From NCBI RefSeq assembly GCF_001552595.1, contig NZ_BCRM01000027.1, positions 20,706 through 84,705 on the forward strand: a stretch of 64,000 bases of DNA, given 5' to 3'. Position numbers and translations under genes: made by a program. The notes under the pieces were generated by a model that was given only the letters and a program-made list of their open reading frames with translations, was not told the DNA's origin and ran no database searches. Of the stretch, positions 54,871 through 63,973 are shown in pieces (position 1 is the stretch's first letter; every line of letters begins with the position of its first letter). This stretch comes from Rhodococcus erythropolis NBRC 15567. Its GTDB lineage: Bacteria > Actinomycetota > Actinomycetes > Mycobacteriales > Mycobacteriaceae.

Positions 54871-54922
54871 CTGCTGTGCGCCTTTATTAACCGCCGGCGG
54901 TTAATAAAGGCGCACAGCAGTG
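54871..54922. terminator. 52-bp perfect palindrome, bidirectional terminator
   Basis: The 52 bases are fully self-complementary (26-base arms with no spacer, centre between 54896 and 54897; outer ends ACTGCTGTGC and GCACAGCAGT, centre ACCGCCGGCGGT). It begins 2 bases after the DUF4439 stop and ends 3 bases before the convergent MFS stop. Confidence 0.85.
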
Positions 54923-54924
54923 GC

Positions 54925-56349
54925 TCAGGCCTTGCGATGCGAGGGCACGAACCAAGCCGCAACCACGGCCACCAACACGAAGCAACCGCCGACGCGCAGT
55001 GCAGGTGTCAGCGCATCTCCGTAGCCCAGCGGCGTGAGCGCGCCACCAGCGGCAAGGAAGACTGCGGTGAGAACCGCGATTCCCAGCGCAACACCGATCT
55101 CGCGAAGCGTCGAGTTGGTCGAACTGGCCGTTCCGTGATCAGGCTCGTCCATGTCGACGAGGACAGCCGTCGAACTCGGCGCGAAGGTCAGGCCCATGCC
55201 GATGCCCGCCATCAGTAGCGCCGGAACCAGCGAACCGTACGTCACGTCGGGACCGATCAACGCGGCCAACCAGAACAATGCTCCGGCCTGGAGCAGCAGA
55301 CCGGTCAGCAGAAGTGAACGGAGCCCGACCTTCGGCGCCAGAAAACCGGCGAGAGGAGCGAAGATCATCGGCGCCGCCGTCCACGGAAGCGTCCGCAGGC
55401 CTGCTTGGAACGGGCTGTAGCCCATCACGATCTGGAGGTACTGCGACAGCAGGAACACCGCTCCGAAGATCCCGATCGAGAAGGTCAAGCCGATGACGTT
55501 CGCCATCGAGAAGCTGCGTGAACGGAACAGACGTAGGGGCATGACCGGATGTGACGTCTTCATCTCGCGAAGAACGAACAGCGCCAACGCGACTGCGGAA
55601 CCGACCAACGACGCAACCACTCCAAGCGATCCCCAGCCGTCGTCGTTGCCGTGAACGATCCCCCACACCGCCAGAAACACACCGAGTCCGGCGAGTGCGA
55701 CACCGGGAAGGTCGAGAGGTTGTGTGCGACCGGTCGATTCACGCAACGCATACAACGCGAGAGGAACGGCAACGATCGCAACCGGCACGTTGATCCAGAA
55801 GATCCCCTGCCACGAGAACCCGTCGACTACCGCTCCACCGACCACGGGACCCATCGCGATTCCCAGTCCGGAGACGCCACCCCAGACACCGATTGCCATG
55901 GCGCGCTTGGCTTCCGGTACGGCTGCGACGAGGAGGGTCAGCGAGAGCGGCATGATCGCGGCTGCGCCCGCGCCTTGAAATGCCCGGGCCGCAATCAGCA
56001 GGGCGGGAGTTGTCGACAGCGCCGAAGCGATCGATGCAGCCGTGAACAGCCCGATTCCGAACACGAACATCCGGCGGCGTCCCCACCGATCGCCGAGCGT
56101 CGTCGCCGAAAGCATCAGCGTCGCAAAGCAGAGCGTGTACGCATTCATGAACCATTGGAGCTGCCCGACGGACGCGTTCAGTTCCTTCTCGATCACCGGC
56201 AGCGCGCTCGTCATCACGAGGTTGTCGAGGGTAGCCATGAACATGGGCAGAGAAGCAGCAACCATCGCTATCGCGATCGGAACCTTACGTCCTCCACTGT
56301 TTTCCGACCCGGATGCGGCGTCCGATCCGGACTTCGTCAAAACGGTCAT
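54925..56349 (-). CDS. MFS drug exporter, DHA2 (EmrB/QacA) family
   Basis: A 474-residue transporter with about 14 membrane segments. Family motifs: LDNLVMTSALPVIEKEL near 41 (motif D1), LGDRWGRRRMF near 85 (motif A), ARAFQGAGAAAIMPL near 120 (motif B) and GVSGLGIAMGPVVGGAV near 158 (motif C). Likely a proton-driven drug exporter. It is divergent from a TetR gene that probably represses it. Confidence 0.92.
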   Translation of the reverse strand: MTVLTKSGSDAASGSENSGGRKVPIAIAMVAASLPMFMATLDNLVMTSALPVIEKELNASVGQLQWFMNAYTLCFATLMLSATTLGDRWGRRRMFVFGIGLFTAASIASALSTTPALLIAARAFQGAGAAAIMPLSLTLLVAAVPEAKRAMAIGVWGGVSGLGIAMGPVVGGAVVDGFSWQGIFWINVPVAIVAVPLALYALRESTGRTQPLDLPGVALAGLGVFLAVWGIVHGNDDGWGSLGVVASLVGSAVALALFVLREMKTSHPVMPLRLFRSRSFSMANVIGLTFSIGIFGAVFLLSQYLQIVMGYSPFQAGLRTLPWTAAPMIFAPLAGFLAPKVGLRSLLLTGLLLQAGALFWLAALIGPDVTYGSLVPALLMAGIGMGLTFAPSSTAVLVDMDEPDHGTASSTNSTLREIGVALGIAVLTAVFLAAGGALTPLGYGDALTPALRVGGCFVLVAVVAAWFVPSHRKA

Positions 56350-56371
56350 CGTGATTCCTCGATGGTGAAGG

Positions 56372-56416
56372 TGCCTTAAGGCATCAATTGATTACTTAAG
56401 TCGAAACTAAGCTATC
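56372..56416. promoter_or_regulatory. TetR operator candidates upstream of the MFS exporter
   Basis: The perfect palindrome TGCCTTAAGGCA (56372-56383) is followed by an imperfect inverted repeat GATTACTTA (56390-56398) and TAAGCTATC (56408-56416), 7 of 9 matching. Both lie between the divergent MFS and TetR genes. Confidence 0.5.
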
Positions 56417-56434
56417 CGGTGATAACGTGTCAAT

Positions 56435-57070
56435 ATGTCGATCGGTGCAGCTGAACCACGTACCCGCAGGATGAGCGCACCGGAACGTCGCGCACTGGTC
56501 CTTGCCGCGGCAACGCGGGCATTTGCAAAGGGCGGATACTCCGGCACCAGCACGGACGCCGTCGCCAAGGAAGCCGGCGTCTCGCAGCCCTACGTCGTGC
56601 GCATGTTCGGGACCAAGGCAGATTTGTTCCACGCGGTGTTCACGCGTGCGCTCGACGAAATCGTCCGCACCTTCAACGACAAATTGGACACCGTCACAAT
56701 CGATCCGAGCAATCCGCAGTTCTGGGCCGAACTCGGATCCGCCTACGGCGAGCTGGTCCTCGACCGGGATCTGCTGCTCGTCATGTTGCACGGCTTCGCA
56801 ACCAGCACCGACGACGTCGCCGCCGTGTCCCGGACCGCCATGTCCGGCATCTACACCTTGCTGCGCGAGCGCACCGGTTGCACGCCCGAGCAAGCACGCT
56901 TGTTCATCGCGAACGGCATGCTGATCAACAATCTGCTCGCAATGATGGCACCCGAACACGCCGAAGAAGATCCGGCCCTCGGCGAACTCTGGGGCAGCGT
57001 CTTCAGCGACTCGACTGCAATCACTCTCACCGGCGACGAATCCTCGAGCGAAACCGACACCGTTTCCTGA
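56435..57070 (+). CDS. TetR/AcrR family regulator
   Basis: A 211-residue repressor with its helix-turn-helix at about 18-65 (ATRAFAKGGYSGTSTDAVAK, then AGVSQPYVVRMFGTKADLF) and a variable C-terminus ending in an acidic tail. It lies divergent to the DHA2 exporter and should be the drug-sensing repressor of that gene. ATG at 56435. Confidence 0.9.
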   Translation: MSIGAAEPRTRRMSAPERRALVLAAATRAFAKGGYSGTSTDAVAKEAGVSQPYVVRMFGTKADLFHAVFTRALDEIVRTFNDKLDTVTIDPSNPQFWAELGSAYGELVLDRDLLLVMLHGFATSTDDVAAVSRTAMSGIYTLLRERTGCTPEQARLFIANGMLINNLLAMMAPEHAEEDPALGELWGSVFSDSTAITLTGDESSSETDTVS

Positions 57071-57166
57071 CCGGTCACTGGGAAAAACTACACACATGTG
57101 ACTGAGGACACCCTACAGTCGATCCGACATGTCTCCGGGAAACCCAGACGAAAAGGACCGACGGTA

Positions 57167-57664
57167 GTGGATCTCGCACAACGCCTCGACGCGCTCGAAC
57201 AGATCGAGGAAATCAAGAAGCTCAAACATGGCTACTGGCGAGCATGTGACGCCAAGGATCCGGTTCGGTTCCGCAGCAGCTTCATCCGTTCAGGAGCGTC
57301 GATCGACTACGGCCGTCTCGGCGCGTTCGACGACGCCGGGCCGATGGCGGACATCTTCGAGAAGATCGCTCTTCGCAAGGTCGACGGCCGGTACGCGGTA
57401 CTCGACATGCATCACGGATTGCATCCCGACATCACACTGACCTCGGAGACGTCGGCGGTGGGGCGATGGACTCTGCAGTTCCGCCAGGTCGACACTGTCG
57501 GACGCACCGAGAAGTTGATGACCGGCGAATACGACGACAAATACGTAATCGAGGACGGTGTGTGGAAAATGAGTCAATGCCACTTCACGGAGACGTGGTC
57601 GATCACCACTCCCCTGTCCCCCGACAGTGAAATCGCCGAGGGTTCGTTGGGAGGCCCCCGATGA
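57167..57664 (+). CDS. NTF2-like (SnoaL/ketosteroid isomerase-like) protein
   Basis: A 165-residue protein with the NTF2 fold pattern: helix 1 LDALEQIEEIKKLKHGYWRACDAKD (split near 8-32), then DMHHGLHPDITLTSET near 85 and DDKYVIEDGVWKMSQCHF near 125. Such proteins are isomerases, dehydratases or hydroxylase partners. The GTG at 57167 (AAAGGA upstream) is chosen; a GTG at 57098 would add 23 residues. Its end overlaps the SDR gene (ATGA), so both likely act in one pathway. Confidence 0.8.
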   Translation: MDLAQRLDALEQIEEIKKLKHGYWRACDAKDPVRFRSSFIRSGASIDYGRLGAFDDAGPMADIFEKIALRKVDGRYAVLDMHHGLHPDITLTSETSAVGRWTLQFRQVDTVGRTEKLMTGEYDDKYVIEDGVWKMSQCHFTETWSITTPLSPDSEIAEGSLGGPR

Positions 57665-58500
57665 CCACGTCGACAATCGGCAAAGTAGCGCTCGTGACCG
57701 GCGCGAGTAGGAGCGTCGGTAAAGGCATTGCACTCGCACTGGGAAGCGACGGCTGGACGGTGTACGTGACGGCGCGAGGAACCGTCGGCGCCGACGGCCC
57801 GCTCGATCGCACCGCGGCGGAGATCACCGAGCGCGGCGGTCACGGCATTGCCGTGCAGTGCGATCACGCCGACGATCAAAAGATCGTCGACCTGTTTGCA
57901 CGCATCGCCGAGGAACAGTCAGGCCGCCTCGATCTTCTGGTCAACAACGTCTGGGCCAACCCGGCGGGCTATGCCGGCTTCGCCGATCCGTTCTGGAAGA
58001 GGCCGATCGACGATTGGGATTCGCTGATCGGAATCGGACTGCGCGCCCACTACGTTGCTTCGGTAGAAGCGGCGAAGTTGATGGTCCCCCGGGGCAGTGG
58101 AGTGATCGGCAATATCTCGTCATTCGGCACCCGCGGGTACCTGCACTCTGTCCTGTACGGGATGTCAAAGGCAGGTTTGGACAAGATGGCCGCCGACATG
58201 GCTGTCGAATTGAAGGGAACCGGCGTCACCGCACTTTCCTTCTGGCTCGGGTTGATCCGCAACGAGCGGATGGAGGCGAGTGGGATCGAGAGCTTCGAAG
58301 GCTTCTCACTGGCCGAGGCCGAAACCCCGGAATTCGTCGGCCAGGTCATCACTGCATTGGCCAACGATCCAGAAGTGAACGCGCGCAGCGGTCACACACT
58401 GATCACCGCCGAGACGGCCGTCGAGTACGGAATCACCGACGCCAACGGGAAACAACCTGCGTCACACCGCAGTGCCTTCGGTGGCGGCCCGCTTTTCTGA
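57661..58500 (+). CDS. short-chain dehydrogenase/reductase
   Basis: A 279-residue SDR. The NAD(P) motif is TGASRSVGKGIA near 14, the NNVWANPAG loop near 98, and the catalytic Ser (ISSFGTRGY), Tyr and Lys (YGMSKAG, near 170). Arg16/Arg39 around the nucleotide site favour NADP. The NTF2-like partner gene suggests oxidation or reduction of a cyclic or steroid-like substrate, but this is inferred. Its end overlaps the convergent EamA gene by 39 bases. Confidence 0.88.
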   Translation: MTTSTIGKVALVTGASRSVGKGIALALGSDGWTVYVTARGTVGADGPLDRTAAEITERGGHGIAVQCDHADDQKIVDLFARIAEEQSGRLDLLVNNVWANPAGYAGFADPFWKRPIDDWDSLIGIGLRAHYVASVEAAKLMVPRGSGVIGNISSFGTRGYLHSVLYGMSKAGLDKMAADMAVELKGTGVTALSFWLGLIRNERMEASGIESFEGFSLAEAETPEFVGQVITALANDPEVNARSGHTLITAETAVEYGITDANGKQPASHRSAFGGGPLF

Positions 58501-59466
58501 ATCATCGGTGGCAGTGGTCGCGTCGCGTGCCGGCACAGCACGCGGCGCTGCCACTCGCGCCTTCAGGGCAAGCCAGGCACACCCGATGACGACGACGCCG
58601 CCGGCCACGATCGAGGGTGACAACGCCTCACCGAGTATCAGCGCCGACCAGGCAATGCTGAGCACCGGTTGAACCAACTGTGTTTGGCTCACAGTGGAAA
58701 TGGGACCGATCGCCAGACCCCGGTACCAGGGAAAGAACCCGAGAAACATACTCACGCATCCCAGGTAGGCAAACGAAAGCCACGAATTCACATCGGCAGA
58801 AACCGGAGCCTGGGCCATGGACGCCACCGTCAACGCAATCGTGACCGGCAGTCCGAGAATCAATGCCCAGGCAATCGTCTGCCACGACCCGATCTCGCGG
58901 GCCAGCAACGCACCTTCCGAATATGCCAGCGCTGCACACACAACCGCGGCGAACAGAAGAAGATCAGCGAGATGAAACGAGCCGAGTCCGCCGTTTGCGA
59001 CGGCCACGAACCCTACGACCGATACCGCGCCGGCGGCGCTTGCCCACCAGAATCCCTTACTGGGACGCTCTTTTCCTCGGACGACGGCAAATACCGCGGT
59101 CGCAGCGGGAAGTAGTCCGATCACGACTGCCGCGTGACTCGCCGGCGATGTCTGCAACGCAAACGTGGTGAACAGTGAAAACCCCAGTACCGCGCCAACG
59201 GTCACGAGTGCGATGCGAAACCACTGCCGAAGCGTCGGAAGCGTCGCGCGAGTAACCGACAGCATCACAATCGCAAGGGCCCCGGCAACGACGGCGCGGC
59301 CCGCGCCGACGAACAGGGGGTCGAGATCCGCGACGGCGACCCTCGTGAGCGGAACGGTGAACGAGAACGCCAGAACACCGAGCAAGCCCCACCACAAACC
59401 GGATCGAGACGATGGCATCGGTAGCGGTGCCCGTGACGTGACGATAGCGCTACTCTTCATACTCAT
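58462..59466 (-). CDS. EamA (DMT superfamily) transporter
   Basis: A 334-residue protein with ten membrane segments in two EamA halves (GLLGVLAFSFTVPLTRVAV near 24; SVSWQ-like second half with AYLGCVSMFLGFFPWYRGLA near 230). Likely an exporter of amino acids or metabolites. The ATG at 59466 (or 59460) has no ribosome site and may be leaderless; an inverted repeat surrounds it. The charged C-terminal tail is extra. Confidence 0.85.
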   Translation of the reverse strand: MSMKSSAIVTSRAPLPMPSSRSGLWWGLLGVLAFSFTVPLTRVAVADLDPLFVGAGRAVVAGALAIVMLSVTRATLPTLRQWFRIALVTVGAVLGFSLFTTFALQTSPASHAAVVIGLLPAATAVFAVVRGKERPSKGFWWASAAGAVSVVGFVAVANGGLGSFHLADLLLFAAVVCAALAYSEGALLAREIGSWQTIAWALILGLPVTIALTVASMAQAPVSADVNSWLSFAYLGCVSMFLGFFPWYRGLAIGPISTVSQTQLVQPVLSIAWSALILGEALSPSIVAGGVVVIGCAWLALKARVAAPRAVPARDATTATDDSEKRAATEGTAV

Positions 59467-59487
59467 ATTCAACGATAGCAGTAGCGC
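59447..59487. promoter_or_regulatory. inverted repeat around the EamA start
   Basis: GCGCTACT (59447-59454) and AGTAGCGC (59480-59487) are perfect complements around the EamA ATG; ACGATAGC also occurs twice (59441-59448 and 59472-59479). A regulator bound here would block the start region directly. Confidence 0.4.
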
Positions 59488-59509
59488 ACCAACCTGCGAA
59501 ACTGGTATT

Positions 59510-60805
59510 TCAGGTGCGAACCCGTGTGCAGGAGATCGAAATTGCACCGAGCAGTCCGACGAGCGCGAAAGCGTAGAAGCCCCACGGCACGGCGTAACCC
59601 GCACCCAGGAGAACTCCGCCCAGAATCGGGCCACAGATCGCACCGACCCGGCCGACACCCGCCGACCATCCGAGCGCTGTCGCGCGAATCTGCGGTGGGT
59701 GATTGGCGCTCGTGAAGGCGTAGACCAGTACCTGTGCACTGAACACGAAGCATCCGGCGAGGAAGACCATCACGTAGATTCCGAACGACACCTTCACACT
59801 CAGAAGCGCCAGGAACAACGCTGCTCCCGTGAACCACACGATTGCTGCGGTACGCGGGCCGATCTTGTTCGCGACGCCCCCGGCGATCAACAGCCCGACG
59901 ACGGCTCCGGCATTGAGGATCAGAAGGAACGTCAACGAGGCTCCGAGGTTGTAACCGGCCTCGCGCATGATCGTCGGAAGCCACGTGTTCAATCCGTAGA
60001 CGAGCAGCAAGCCCATGAAACTGGTGATCCAGATGGCGATGCTGTTACGCAGGAACTTCGAAGAGAACAGTGCGCGAACGGGATTGGCGGCTTCGGCACG
60101 CCCAGCTTCGGACGTAGGCGCAGCCTCGAGCTCGACACCGTAGCGGGCAGCGATTTCCTCGGCCTCGGCACGCTTTCCGTGAGCGAGAAGGTACGACGGG
60201 GATTCCGGCAGATACCGCAGCATGAGTGGAATCAGGACGACAGCAGGAAGTGCGCCGACAACGAACATTGCTCGCCAACCGAAAGGTTCGATCACGACGA
60301 GCGCCAGCGCGGCGGTGGCAACGGCGCCGACGTGATAGCCGGTCATCAGCATGGTCGACGCAGATCCACCGCCTTGTTTCTTCGAGAATTCGTTGACCAG
60401 AGCCAATGCCGTCGGAAGGGCGCCACCCAGTCCCACCCCGGCGAGGAAGCGCAGCAGACCGAAGATGAACGGATTGGGCGCAATTGCGCACAACAGAGTC
60501 AGAATCGAGAATGCGGCAACGGCGTACAGCAGCGCGCGGCGTCGACCGATGACGTCAGTGAGAGTGCCGATGACGAGGGCTCCGATGGTCATGCCGATGA
60601 GCCCGAAGGTCGAGATCATCGTGATCGTGCCGGTACTCAATCCCCACGCGTCGTAGTCGAGAAGTGAAGGAATGACCGCGCCGAGTACGACCAGATCGAA
60701 TCCGTCCAGAAGCACAGCTATCCAACACAACGGTGCTACCCACATTGCGGCACGCGCCCCAGGCGAACCGGTGATTGAACTCGATTGCGTATGCGGTGCG
60801 GTCAT
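59510..60805 (-). CDS. MFS aromatic-acid:H+ symporter (AAHS) family
   Basis: A 431-residue transporter with 12 membrane segments. LLDGFDLVVLGAVIPSLL near 33 holds the Asp motif of AAHS carriers such as PcaK and BenK; GTLTDVIGRRRALL near 82 is motif A; RFLAGVGLGGALPTALALV near 113 follows. Likely uptake of an aromatic acid. The ATG at 60805 with CGAGGA upstream is chosen over GTG 60823. Two IclR-like palindromes lie upstream. Confidence 0.87.
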   Translation of the reverse strand: MTAPHTQSSSITGSPGARAAMWVAPLCWIAVLLDGFDLVVLGAVIPSLLDYDAWGLSTGTITMISTFGLIGMTIGALVIGTLTDVIGRRRALLYAVAAFSILTLLCAIAPNPFIFGLLRFLAGVGLGGALPTALALVNEFSKKQGGGSASTMLMTGYHVGAVATAALALVVIEPFGWRAMFVVGALPAVVLIPLMLRYLPESPSYLLAHGKRAEAEEIAARYGVELEAAPTSEAGRAEAANPVRALFSSKFLRNSIAIWITSFMGLLLVYGLNTWLPTIMREAGYNLGASLTFLLILNAGAVVGLLIAGGVANKIGPRTAAIVWFTGAALFLALLSVKVSFGIYVMVFLAGCFVFSAQVLVYAFTSANHPPQIRATALGWSAGVGRVGAICGPILGGVLLGAGYAVPWGFYAFALVGLLGAISISCTRVRT

Positions 60806-60875
60806 CGGATCCTCGACATTCACTGCTTGTGGGCGTTCGCTACCGGTTCAGATCCAGTAGTCCAGATCGAGATCT

Positions 60876-60908
60876 GTTCGCATTGCGAACGCATGTTCAT
60901 AATGAGCA
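60876..60908. promoter_or_regulatory. tandem IclR-type palindromes
   Basis: GTTCGCA-T-TGCGAAC (60876-60890) is a perfect 15-base palindrome; TGTTCAT-A-ATGAGCA (60894-60908) is the same layout with one mismatch, 18 bases further on. The first resembles IclR-family sites (PcaR/PcaU type) that control aromatic-acid uptake. No IclR gene lies nearby. Confidence 0.55.
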
Positions 60909-60964
60909 CATCGATTGTGTACGGAGTCACAACGCCATGTCAAACGTCGCGGTAATCTCGAGGA

Positions 60965-61390
60965 ATGGCACTCTCCGAAAATGAGCGTGAACAGTTCCTG
61001 GCCGAACCCCACATCGGGGCGCTGTCCGTAGCGGACGGCACCGAACGCGGTCCGTTGACCGTCCCGATCTGGTACCTGTACTCGCCCGGTGGCAAACCAT
61101 GGATCCTCACCGGCAAGGATTCACGAAAGGCTCGACTCATCGAGTCGGCCGGGCATTTCTCGTTGATGGCCGAAAGGCTCGATCCGACAATCCGTTACGT
61201 CAGCGTCAGCGGATCCGTCGACAAGATCGTTCCGGGCACCGACGAGATGCTGGTCGAAGTCTCGCGGCGATACCTGACCCCGGACAAGGTCGACGGATAT
61301 CTCGAATTCGCGCGATCGCAGTTGGGCGAGCAGGTAGCGATCTACATGAATCCGCAGCACTGGCTGTCTGCGGATCTCGGGGCGATCTGA
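60965..61390 (+). CDS. flavin/F420-type split-barrel (PPOX-like) protein
   Basis: A 141-residue protein of the pyridoxamine-phosphate-oxidase-like fold. LAEPHIGALSVADG near 12, PLTVPIWYLYSPGGKPWILTG split near 30-50 and RYVSVSGSVDKIVPG near 76 match the family. It could bind FMN or F420 and reduce or sense a substrate. It is divergent from the AAHS gene. AGGA lies directly before the ATG. Confidence 0.8.
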   Translation: MALSENEREQFLAEPHIGALSVADGTERGPLTVPIWYLYSPGGKPWILTGKDSRKARLIESAGHFSLMAERLDPTIRYVSVSGSVDKIVPGTDEMLVEVSRRYLTPDKVDGYLEFARSQLGEQVAIYMNPQHWLSADLGAI

Positions 61391-61408
61391 CACTTCACCG
61401 AAAAGCGA

Positions 61409-61441
61409 AGGCTCGGCGCGCCGGAGTGGCGCGCCGAGCCT
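61409..61441. terminator. bidirectional terminator hairpin
   Basis: Perfect 14-base arms AGGCTCGGCGCGCC (61409-61422) and GGCGCGCCGAGCCT (61428-61441) with a GGAGT loop, between convergent genes ending at 61390 and 61467. Confidence 0.85.
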
Positions 61442-61466
61442 GACCTGCGTTCGAGTGTTCTCGGTA

Positions 61467-62246
61467 TCAGCTCTCGGTGAAGAAGCGCACCCGATTGAGG
61501 CGATGACCGCTCGCCTCGAAGCCGAACAGGGCGATGGCCGGTTCCCCGCACACGATTACGCTCGCCGTCACAGTTCGACCGGCAACCAGCATCTTGCTCT
61601 TCGTCACGCCGGTGAGCAGAGCGTTGACGTCGGCTTTGGACAACTGCGTTCCCGCCGGAAGCTCGACGGGTACCGGCGGCGTTCGACCGACAGCGGCCGC
61701 ATCGAGGAACCGCGAAGCCGCCTTCTTGCCTTTGTCTCCGACTCCGAAGATGCCGCGCGAGAATCCGAGCGCTCCGCCGATCCCCTGGTTCGAGAGCAGC
61801 TGCGGGGTCAACTTCGCGGCAGCCTTCATCCCGGCAACGCCGGCGGTAGCGAGCTGGCTCAGCATCGTTGCCAATTCCCAATGCGCATAGAGGGTTCCGA
61901 TCCGCAAGGAATCGGGCTCCCCCACCAAGTCGTAGCGCAAATGCATCGGCACGTCGAGGACGACTCCGGTCGACATCTCGGTAGCGAGGCTCAGATCGCG
62001 CCACACTGTGCGGCCGCACACGATATCGCGCTCGACGTGGAAGGTGATCGAATTGGGGGCGATGAACGTGTCGTAAAAACTCTCGATCGCCGCCTGCCCG
62101 TTATGCGGACGTGAACCTACAGGGTCGTTGATCTGGCCCTCTTCGGCAAACAGCGCAACCCAGGTCGAGCGATCATGCGCGCCGACGGCTTTCGGGGATC
62201 CCTCCACGACGGCCATCAACTGCTCACGTACCACCGGCGCGGTCAT
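61467..62246 (-). CDS. SnoaL/NTF2-like domain protein, long form
   Basis: A 259-residue protein. Residues 1-130 are NTF2-like (AHDRSTWVALFAEEGQINDPVGS split near 23-45; FYDTFIAPNSITF near 57), and the rest is a helical region with AGTQLSKADVNALLTG near 200. It overlaps the acyl-CoA dehydrogenase gene by 4 bases (ATGA). A hydratase or isomerase role in the same lipid or steroid pathway is possible, not shown. Confidence 0.72.
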   Translation of the reverse strand: MTAPVVREQLMAVVEGSPKAVGAHDRSTWVALFAEEGQINDPVGSRPHNGQAAIESFYDTFIAPNSITFHVERDIVCGRTVWRDLSLATEMSTGVVLDVPMHLRYDLVGEPDSLRIGTLYAHWELATMLSQLATAGVAGMKAAAKLTPQLLSNQGIGGALGFSRGIFGVGDKGKKAASRFLDAAAVGRTPPVPVELPAGTQLSKADVNALLTGVTKSKMLVAGRTVTASVIVCGEPAIALFGFEASGHRLNRVRFFTES

Positions 62247-63973
62247 GCGCGCATCTCGTATGCACCGTCGTACGCCTTGACCTGCTGCCACACCCGGTCG
62301 AAGCGTTCACTGTCCACAACAGGCTTCCGCACTGCGGCCAAGGCCCACTTCTGCTGCTCCGGCGTCGACGACGGCTTTCCGTGCAGTGCGATCGCGTATC
62401 CCGAGAAGTCGCGAATCTGGAAGTCGAAGATCTGATCGACAACGTCGGCGTCGAGTCCGCTGATCTCGGCCTGCTCGAGAATCAGATGACCGTAGACGAC
62501 GAGGGAGAACAGGTGCCCGACATTGAGCATGAAATCGAGATCCTTCTGCTGCTGCGCGTCCGGCGCTGCGGCAGTGAGCAATTCGGTGAGTGCGATCGCC
62601 TGCTCGTAGAAACGAGCGACGTTCGGGATCGAAGAGTGCTTCTCGTAGACGGGCTTCCACTCGTGGAACTGGATCTTCGCAGCGCCGCGGGTCGGTCCCT
62701 GATTCCAGAAGAACTCGTCGTCGGCTGCGTCGTCGCGCGTGACGATCTCCGGGAACTCCGCGGGGTTGAACAGGTAGTTCGGCAAGAACTTGAGGATCAG
62801 GCCGACGTTGACGTGGACGGTGCCCTCGAGCTTGGGCAGCGTGCCGATCATCTGCGCTGCTTCACGGAAGTACGTGGACTTCTCGTACCCCTTTGCCGCG
62901 ATCACGTCGTGCAGCAACCCGACGACCTTTTCACCTTCCGAGGTGACCTTGGCCTTGGTCATGGGATTGAACAGCAGGTAGCGACGGTCTTCGAGGCTGG
63001 CGCTGCGGAAGTAGTCGACCGCCCGCGCGCTGAACTGTTTCATCGCGATCAGACGTGAGTACGCGTCGACGAAGGCGGCGCGTACATGGGCGAAGTCGGT
63101 GACCGGATTACCGTAGAGAATTCGATTCTGCGCGTGAGTGATTGCTTCGAAGAACGCATGTTCGGTGATCCCGATGGAGCCGGTGCACAGGTTGAACTTT
63201 CCGACGTTGACCGTGTTGAGCGCGGCCTCGAATGCGGCGACGCCGGTGTGCAGAATGTCTTCCTCGCGCACCGGGTAGTCGTCGAGGCGGAAATTGCTGA
63301 CGTACATTTGCCCGCGCAGGACATTGTCCACAAGCTGATAGTTCGGATGTGCACTGTCGGCGACGAAGAACACGTAGCCTTCGGGACCCTCGACGTCGGT
63401 ACGCCGCCCGAACACAGACACCATTCCGGCTACGTTGCCGTTTCCGATGTAGTACTTCTCGCCGCTCGCGCGGAAGGCGACGTCGCCGTCGGTGGGAGTG
63501 AGAAGCATGTCGGTGGAATACACGTCGGCGCCGTGATCACGCTCGGACAGGCCGAACGCCATGACACCACCGTCGACGAGTTCCTGCGCTGCACGCTTCT
63601 TCGCTGCATCGTTGTCACTCATCCAGATCGGTCCGAGTCCGAGGATCGTGACCTGCCAGGCGTACCAGTAAGCGAGTCCGTAGAAACCGAAGATCTCACT
63701 CAAGGCCGCGTTGCGGGCACCGTCCCAACGACGGTTCTCGTCACCGTCGGCGAATGCCGCCGGAGTCTGGAACGTCGCGAACAACTTCTCCTTGCCGACG
63801 AACTCGAGAAAGTCGGAGACCCACACGGCGTCGAGGTCGTCCTGAAGCAGTTGCTTCTTGCCGCGGCTCTCGAACCATTCGATGGTGGCTCGCAGCAAAC
63901 GGCGGGTCTCCGGATCGAACTGAGCAGGGTCGTAAGTATGGGGGTTGAAGAGCAATCCATCGGTGCCAGACAC
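62243..63973 (-). CDS. acyl-CoA dehydrogenase/oxidase family protein
   Basis: A 576-residue flavoprotein. FGLSERDHGADVYSTDMLLTP split near 138-158 and YYIGNGNVAGMVSVFG near 175 are the family's middle domain; LNTVNVGKFNLCTGSIGITEHAF near 255 and the helical C-domain follow. The length is above that of simple dehydrogenases (about 380) and near that of long acyl-CoA oxidase-like forms. The GTG at 63973 with AAAGG upstream is the start; the upstream neighbour is outside the window. Confidence 0.83.
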   Translation of the reverse strand: MSGTDGLLFNPHTYDPAQFDPETRRLLRATIEWFESRGKKQLLQDDLDAVWVSDFLEFVGKEKLFATFQTPAAFADGDENRRWDGARNAALSEIFGFYGLAYWYAWQVTILGLGPIWMSDNDAAKKRAAQELVDGGVMAFGLSERDHGADVYSTDMLLTPTDGDVAFRASGEKYYIGNGNVAGMVSVFGRRTDVEGPEGYVFFVADSAHPNYQLVDNVLRGQMYVSNFRLDDYPVREEDILHTGVAAFEAALNTVNVGKFNLCTGSIGITEHAFFEAITHAQNRILYGNPVTDFAHVRAAFVDAYSRLIAMKQFSARAVDYFRSASLEDRRYLLFNPMTKAKVTSEGEKVVGLLHDVIAAKGYEKSTYFREAAQMIGTLPKLEGTVHVNVGLILKFLPNYLFNPAEFPEIVTRDDAADDEFFWNQGPTRGAAKIQFHEWKPVYEKHSSIPNVARFYEQAIALTELLTAAAPDAQQQKDLDFMLNVGHLFSLVVYGHLILEQAEISGLDADVVDQIFDFQIRDFSGYAIALHGKPSSTPEQQKWALAAVRKPVVDSERFDRVWQQVKAYDGAYEMRA

